Positions 60,988 through 64,000 of a stretch of DNA of 64,000 nucleotides are shown piece by piece. Positions within the stretch are counted from its first letter, which is position 1, and every line of letters starts with the position of its first letter. A program made the position numbers and the translations under genes. Under the pieces are notes generated by a model. That model ran no database searches. It had not been told where the DNA came from and saw only the letters and a program-made list of their open reading frames with translations. The DNA lies in assembly GCA_024235655.1 (NCBI GenBank), contig JACKLY010000001.1, positions 310,001 to 374,000 of the forward strand, in the 5' to 3' direction. This DNA comes from Zoogloeaceae bacterium (GTDB taxonomy: Bacteria > Pseudomonadota > Gammaproteobacteria > Burkholderiales > Rhodocyclaceae).

Positions 60988-61280
60988 TTTTTTAGGATTT
61001 CGAGTTCCTCGGTGACGCGCTTCAGTTCGCGCTTGAGTCGCGACAGTTCGTTTTCTTCCGAGACCTTGGGGCGACCCGGCCCACGAAACACGCCGCCGTT
61101 CGCCTTGCATTGCGCCTGCCATTTGTAGAGCCGGTTGCGGGCAACGCCCAATTCCAACGCCAACTGCGTCGCCGGTTTCTGCCCTAATTCCAGCAATCGC
61201 ACCGCCTCGCGTTTGAATTCCGCGCTGAATCTCTGGCGCTGCCTTTCCGGATTGACCTTGCTTGCTTCCTTGCTTCCCAT
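60954..61280 (-). CDS. IS3-family transposase OrfA
   Basis: 108 aa DNA-binding subunit: HTH domain (FSAEFKREAVRLLELGQ, then LALELGVARNRLYKWQ), followed by a leucine-zipper-like coiled coil (ELSRLKRELKRVTEELEIL). Start ATG 61280. It overlaps orfB and serves alone as regulator or fused as OrfAB transposase. Confidence 0.93.
   Translation of the reverse strand: MGSKEASKVNPERQRQRFSAEFKREAVRLLELGQKPATQLALELGVARNRLYKWQAQCKANGGVFRGPGRPKVSEENELSRLKRELKRVTEELEILKKAEAYFANRHK
60987..60993 (-). other. Programmed -1 frameshift site of the IS
   Basis: On the minus strand the bases are A AAA AAA followed by GCGG; OrfA reads CTA AAA AAA GCG, and slipping back one base continues AGC GGA in the OrfB frame. 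Confidence 0.8.
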
Positions 61281-61451
61281 CGGACACCTCCTTCATCATT
61301 GTCTCCTATTGAAGTGTCCGTCCTGTCCGGGATAGCTCATGTTCGATTTTTTCCGCCCTCGCTGCCCATGGAGATTGCGAGAATTGCCTGCCCCCTTGCC
61401 CCTGCCAGCCCTGGCGCGGGCTGTATGGCGTTAATAATTAGAAATAAAAAT

Positions 61452-61470
61452 AAGGGGACGCTACCCTTTT
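61452..61470 (-). repeat. REP-like palindromic repeat, copy 3
   Basis: AAGGGGACGCTACCCTTTT, 22 bases before the RAYT gene; together with the bases CTCCT after it identical to the 55029 copy. Confidence 0.85.
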
Positions 61471-61491
61471 CTCCTGTGTTAGCCTCCTGAA

Positions 61492-62175
61492 ATGCCCAGA
61501 CTCTCCAGAACGGTATTTGCCGGAGTGCCCCACCACATCACTCAACGCGGCAATCGGCGTGAAGATATTTTCTTCACGGATGAGGATCGACAGACCTATC
61601 TAACTTGGCTCAAGGAGTACAGCGAGCAGCACGATGTTGAAATACTCGCCTACTGCCTCATGACCAACCACATCCATCTTGTCGCCATTCCGGCGAACGA
61701 AGACGGGCTACAACGAATGCTTAAACCGCTTCACATGCGCTACGCGCAGCGCATCAACCGTGCGCAGGGTTGGAAAGGGCACCTCTGGCAAGGTCGGTTT
61801 TTTTCATCGCCGTTGGACGACGCCTATCTATGGGCGGCAGTGCGCTATGTAGAACGGAACCCGGTACGCGCCGGAATGGTGCGCACTGCAGAAGATTACC
61901 CATGGTCGAGTGCGGCAGCACACTGCAGCAAGGCAGATGACCTATTGCTTCAACCACGATCTGAGTGGAACAAACAATTTCTTGCCATAGAGAACTGGTC
62001 GTCCTGGTTGTCGGAGGGGGATGAGGCAGAAGAAATAAAGGTTTTGCGGCGGAACGTAGAAAAAGGGCTGCCCTGCGGCGCCGAGAGTTTTGTTCAGGAA
62101 TTGGGAAGGCAGGTGGGGCGTTTTCTGGAGCCACGCCCACAGGGTCGCCCAAAAAAGGTGTGCGATGAGGCATAA
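61492..62175 (+). CDS. REP-associated tyrosine transposase (RAYT, Y1 family)
   Basis: 227 aa single-domain HUH nuclease: N-terminal VPHHITQRGNRREDIFF, metal-binding HIH (His60, His62) in YCLMTNHIHLV, the likely nucleophile Tyr84 in HMRYAQRINR, then the RAYT-typical GHLWQGRFFSSPLDDAYL and YVERNPVRAGMV. RAYTs cut single-stranded REP hairpins and are thought to spread or maintain them. REP-like repeats lie directly on both sides, as expected for a RAYT and its substrate. The stretch after about residue 170 is divergent. No clear ribosome site. Confidence 0.92.
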   Translation: MPRLSRTVFAGVPHHITQRGNRREDIFFTDEDRQTYLTWLKEYSEQHDVEILAYCLMTNHIHLVAIPANEDGLQRMLKPLHMRYAQRINRAQGWKGHLWQGRFFSSPLDDAYLWAAVRYVERNPVRAGMVRTAEDYPWSSAAAHCSKADDLLLQPRSEWNKQFLAIENWSSWLSEGDEAEEIKVLRRNVEKGLPCGAESFVQELGRQVGRFLEPRPQGRPKKVCDEA

Positions 62176-62194
62176 AAGGGTAGCGTCCCCTTTT
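62174..62194 (+). repeat. REP-like palindromic repeat, copy 4
   Basis: AAAAGGGTAGCGTCCCCTTTT, overlapping the last bases of the RAYT gene stop; contains GTAG, the tetranucleotide typical of RAYT targets. Confidence 0.88.
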
Positions 62195-62202
62195 GTTTCC
62201 TC

Positions 62203-62222
62203 AAAGGGTAGCGTCCCCTTTT
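62203..62222 (+). repeat. REP-like palindromic repeat, copy 5
   Basis: AAAGGGTAGCGTCCCCTTTT, tandem with copy 4 at a 29-base period, separated by GTTTCCTC. Confidence 0.88.
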
Positions 62223-62272
62223 GCTTCCTTTTGTTGGGGACAACGGTTTTCTACTCGCGTATCTAAACCGTG

Positions 62273-62306
62273 GTCCCCTATTACTCCGTATGTCCCCTAT
62301 TACTCC
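62273..62306 (+). repeat. Two direct copies of GTCCCCTATTACTCC
   Basis: Copies at 62273-62287 and 62292-62306, period 19. The reverse complement resembles AGTAATAGGGG near 59830. Confidence 0.75.
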
Positions 62307-62389
62307 CTCTCAGGGGCAGAGTAGCCCCGGTCGGTGTTTTGACTCGCCGCATCGAACTTGAATTCTTTCGTGTATTGCTTGCTGCTCAT
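62300..62389 (-). pseudogene. Truncated transposase OrfA fragment (IS3-type)
   Basis: A 29-codon frame with AGGAGACGTC before its ATG reads MSSKQYTKEFKFDAASQ and then NTDRGYSAPE, the recognisable beginning of IS3-family OrfA proteins, and stops right where the 19-bp repeats begin. It is unrelated in sequence to the intact IS at 60-61 kb. No OrfB remnant was seen, so only the 5' end of an old element survives. Confidence 0.7.
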
Positions 62390-62493
62390 GACGTCTCCTG
62401 TTTTGGCCAAATCGTAAGGCTCAGGAGTGTCAACTGGTTCCGGCGATTCGCCACCCCCGCTCTCCCAACTGACCAAGGGTTGGCTCGCTCACG

Positions 62494-64000
62494 CTAATAC
62501 GCTGATGCTGTTAGCTGCTCCAGAATCGCAGGGTTTTCGAGTGTGGTGACGTCCTGGGTGATGGCTTCGCCCTTGGCGATGGAGCGTAGCAGGCGGCGCA
62601 TGATTTTGCCGGAGCGGGTTTTGGGCAGGTTGTCGCCAAAACGGAAATCCTTTGGCTTGGCGATCGGGCCGATCTGCTGCGTGACCCAGTTGCGCAGCTC
62701 GTCAGCGATGCGCTTGGCTTCAGCGTGGTCGGTGGGGCGGGCTGCCTTGAGGACGACGAAGGCACATACCGCTTCGCCGGTGACGTCGTCGGGGCGGCTG
62801 ACGACGGCAGCTTCGGCGACCAGCGGATTGGCGACCAGTGATGATTCGATCTCGGTGGAACCGAGCCGGTGGCCGGCAACGTTCATTACATCGTCGATGC
62901 GGCCCATGATCCAGAAGTAGCCGTCTTCGTCGCGCTGGGCACCGTCGCCGGCGAGGTAGGTTTTGCCGCCGAAATCGTTCGGGAAATAGGTTGCCTGATA
63001 GCGCTCGGGGTCTCGCCACAGAGTGCGCAGCATGGAGGGCCACGGCTTCTTGATGACGAGGAAGCCGCCGTTGCCGCGCGCGACATCGTGCCCGGTCTCA
63101 TCGACAATGGCAGCGGCAATGCCCGGCAGCGGCAGCGTGCACGAGCCGGGTTTGGTGGGTGTGGCGCCGGGCAGCGGGGCGATCATGTGGCAACCGGTTT
63201 CTGTTTGCCACCAGGTGTCTACGATCGGGCAGCGTTCCTGGCCGACGACGGTGTGGTACCACATCCAGGCTTCCGGGTTGATCGGTTCGCCAACGGTGCC
63301 GAGCAGGCGCAAGCTGGAGAGGTCGTACTGGCGCGGCAGGTCGGTGCCGGCCTTGATCAGGGAGCGGATCGCCGTTGGTGCGGTGTAGAAGATGGTGACA
63401 CGGTGGTCCTGGATCATTTTCCAGAAGCGGCCGGCATCCGGATAGGTGGGGATGCCCTCGAAGATGAGTTCGGTGGCGCCGAGTGCCAGTGGGCCGTAGG
63501 CAACATAGCTGTGGCCGGTGACCCAGCCGACATCGGCGGTGCACCAGAAGATGTCGTTGGGGTGAAGGTCGAACACCCAGCGCATGCTGGTGACGGCGCC
63601 AAGCAGGTAGCCGCCGGTCGAATGCTGCACGCCTTTCGGCTTGCCGGTGGAGCCGGAGGTGTAGAGGATGAACAGCGGGTGTTCGCCGCTGACAAACGTA
63701 GGTGGGCATTCCTCTGGCTGGCCGGCAATGGCGTCATGCCACCAGAGGTCACGGCCTTCGTGCCATTGCACCGTGCTGCCGGTGCGTCGATAGACGATTA
63801 CCCGCTCAACCGATTCGCAGCCGCCCATGGCCAGGGCCTCGTCAACAGCTTTCTTGAGGGGGATTTCGCGGCCGCCACGAAACTGGCCGTCGGCAGTGAT
63901 GATGGTATTCGCCTCGGCGTCGGCAACCCGCTCCTGGATGCTTTTTGCCGAAAAACCGCCGAACACCACCGAGTGGATGGCGGCGATGCGTGCACAGGCC
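62494..64000 (-). CDS. acs: Acetyl-CoA synthetase, N-terminus outside the window
   Basis: 502 codons of an AMP-forming acyl-CoA synthetase; the frame is open through 64000, so about 150 N-terminal residues are missing. Motifs: ATP loop YTSGSTGKPKGVQH, IFWCTADVGWVTGHSY, DTWWQTETG, GDGAQRDEDGYFWIMGRIDD, and the regulated catalytic lysine in PKTRSGKIMRRLLR. Length, the TWWQTETG motif and tail (ENPAILEQL) fit Acs, which activates acetate to acetyl-CoA; propionyl-CoA synthetase is a less likely alternative. Confidence 0.93.
   Translation of the reverse strand, partial: ACARIAAIHSVVFGGFSAKSIQERVADAEANTIITADGQFRGGREIPLKKAVDEALAMGGCESVERVIVYRRTGSTVQWHEGRDLWWHDAIAGQPEECPPTFVSGEHPLFILYTSGSTGKPKGVQHSTGGYLLGAVTSMRWVFDLHPNDIFWCTADVGWVTGHSYVAYGPLALGATELIFEGIPTYPDAGRFWKMIQDHRVTIFYTAPTAIRSLIKAGTDLPRQYDLSSLRLLGTVGEPINPEAWMWYHTVVGQERCPIVDTWWQTETGCHMIAPLPGATPTKPGSCTLPLPGIAAAIVDETGHDVARGNGGFLVIKKPWPSMLRTLWRDPERYQATYFPNDFGGKTYLAGDGAQRDEDGYFWIMGRIDDVMNVAGHRLGSTEIESSLVANPLVAEAAVVSRPDDVTGEAVCAFVVLKAARPTDHAEAKRIADELRNWVTQQIGPIAKPKDFRFGDNLPKTRSGKIMRRLLRSIAKGEAITQDVTTLENPAILEQLTASAY

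Larger units (their letters stand above)
60063..61339 (-). mobile_element. IS3-family insertion sequence, complete, 1277 bp
   Basis: Ends are imperfect inverted repeats starting TGAGCTA-N-CCCG and sharing GACGGAC (18 of the first 24 bases match). It is flanked by 3-bp direct repeats TGT (60060-60062 and 61340-61342), the usual IS3 target duplication. Two overlapping frames on the minus strand encode OrfA and OrfB, with a slippery A7 between them. Both frames look intact, so the element may be active. Confidence 0.9.
62223..62493. other. Non-coding region between RAYT repeats and acs
   Basis: Contains two GTCCCCTATTACTCC repeats and a fragment of an IS OrfA gene, listed separately. The remainder (62390-62493) shows no recognisable gene. 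Confidence 0.5.

Overview
The window reads as a chromosomal segment of a GC-rich betaproteobacterium, most likely Rhodocyclales (Dechloromonas/Azospira-like; inference from gene content, not tested by search). Pointers are the twitching chemosensory cluster pilG-pilH-pilI-pilJ-chpA, a separate pilT/pilU pair, pyrR-pyrB-pseudo-dihydroorotase downstream of yqgE-ruvX, a HemJ-type protoporphyrinogen oxidase, thiD-thiE-hemL, and a liv transport operon. No rRNA, tRNA or CRISPR array was seen.

Layout. 1-4.8 kb: 3' part of a GAF/PAS histidine kinase, lgt, ilvD and a small cytochrome c. 4.9-9.9 kb: branched-chain amino acid ABC transporter (livJ, then livHMGF after a hairpin). 9.9-14.9 kb: EAL-like/HDOD protein, ferredoxin-type reductase, SDR-like protein, hemJ, rlmL-like methyltransferase, small membrane protein. 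15-19.7 kb: pilU and pilT facing yggS-proC-yggT-yggU. 19.7-23.5 kb: pyrimidine genes with yqgE and ruvX. 23.5-34.4 kb: photolyase, then the Pil-Chp chemosensory system. 34.6-37.8 kb: thiD-thiE-hemL-gdx. 37.8-45.2 kb: mgtE, mtgA, aroE, a TonB-like protein, an RNB ribonuclease, a YqiA-type esterase and an S24-type repressor with both catalytic positions replaced. Apart from a 360-bp gap before mgtE, the last group is tightly packed and partly overlapping.

45.2-62.5 kb is accessory and is the most interesting part. An FNR-like box and a terminator-like leader hairpin precede a two-partner secretion/contact-dependent-inhibition-like locus: a TpsB transporter, a small outer-membrane barrel, a 2203-aa TpsA exoprotein with a nuclease-like toxin tip, and a DUF2750-type presumed immunity gene. 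Next comes an orphan 5'-truncated second tpsA module. It shares about 2.5 kb of homologous DNA with the first, including a block of about 1.08 kb that looks identical, but ends in a different tip with a serine-hydrolase GHSRG motif, followed by a lipoprotein as presumed immunity protein. All homology offsets are multiples of three, so recombination would swap tips in frame. The orphan module is bracketed by short palindromic repeats. The same repeat flanks a RAYT (REP-associated tyrosine transposase) gene just downstream, and an IS3-family element with a 3-bp target duplication has landed in one repeat cluster.

62.5-64 kb: 3' part of acs (acetyl-CoA synthetase), running off the window.
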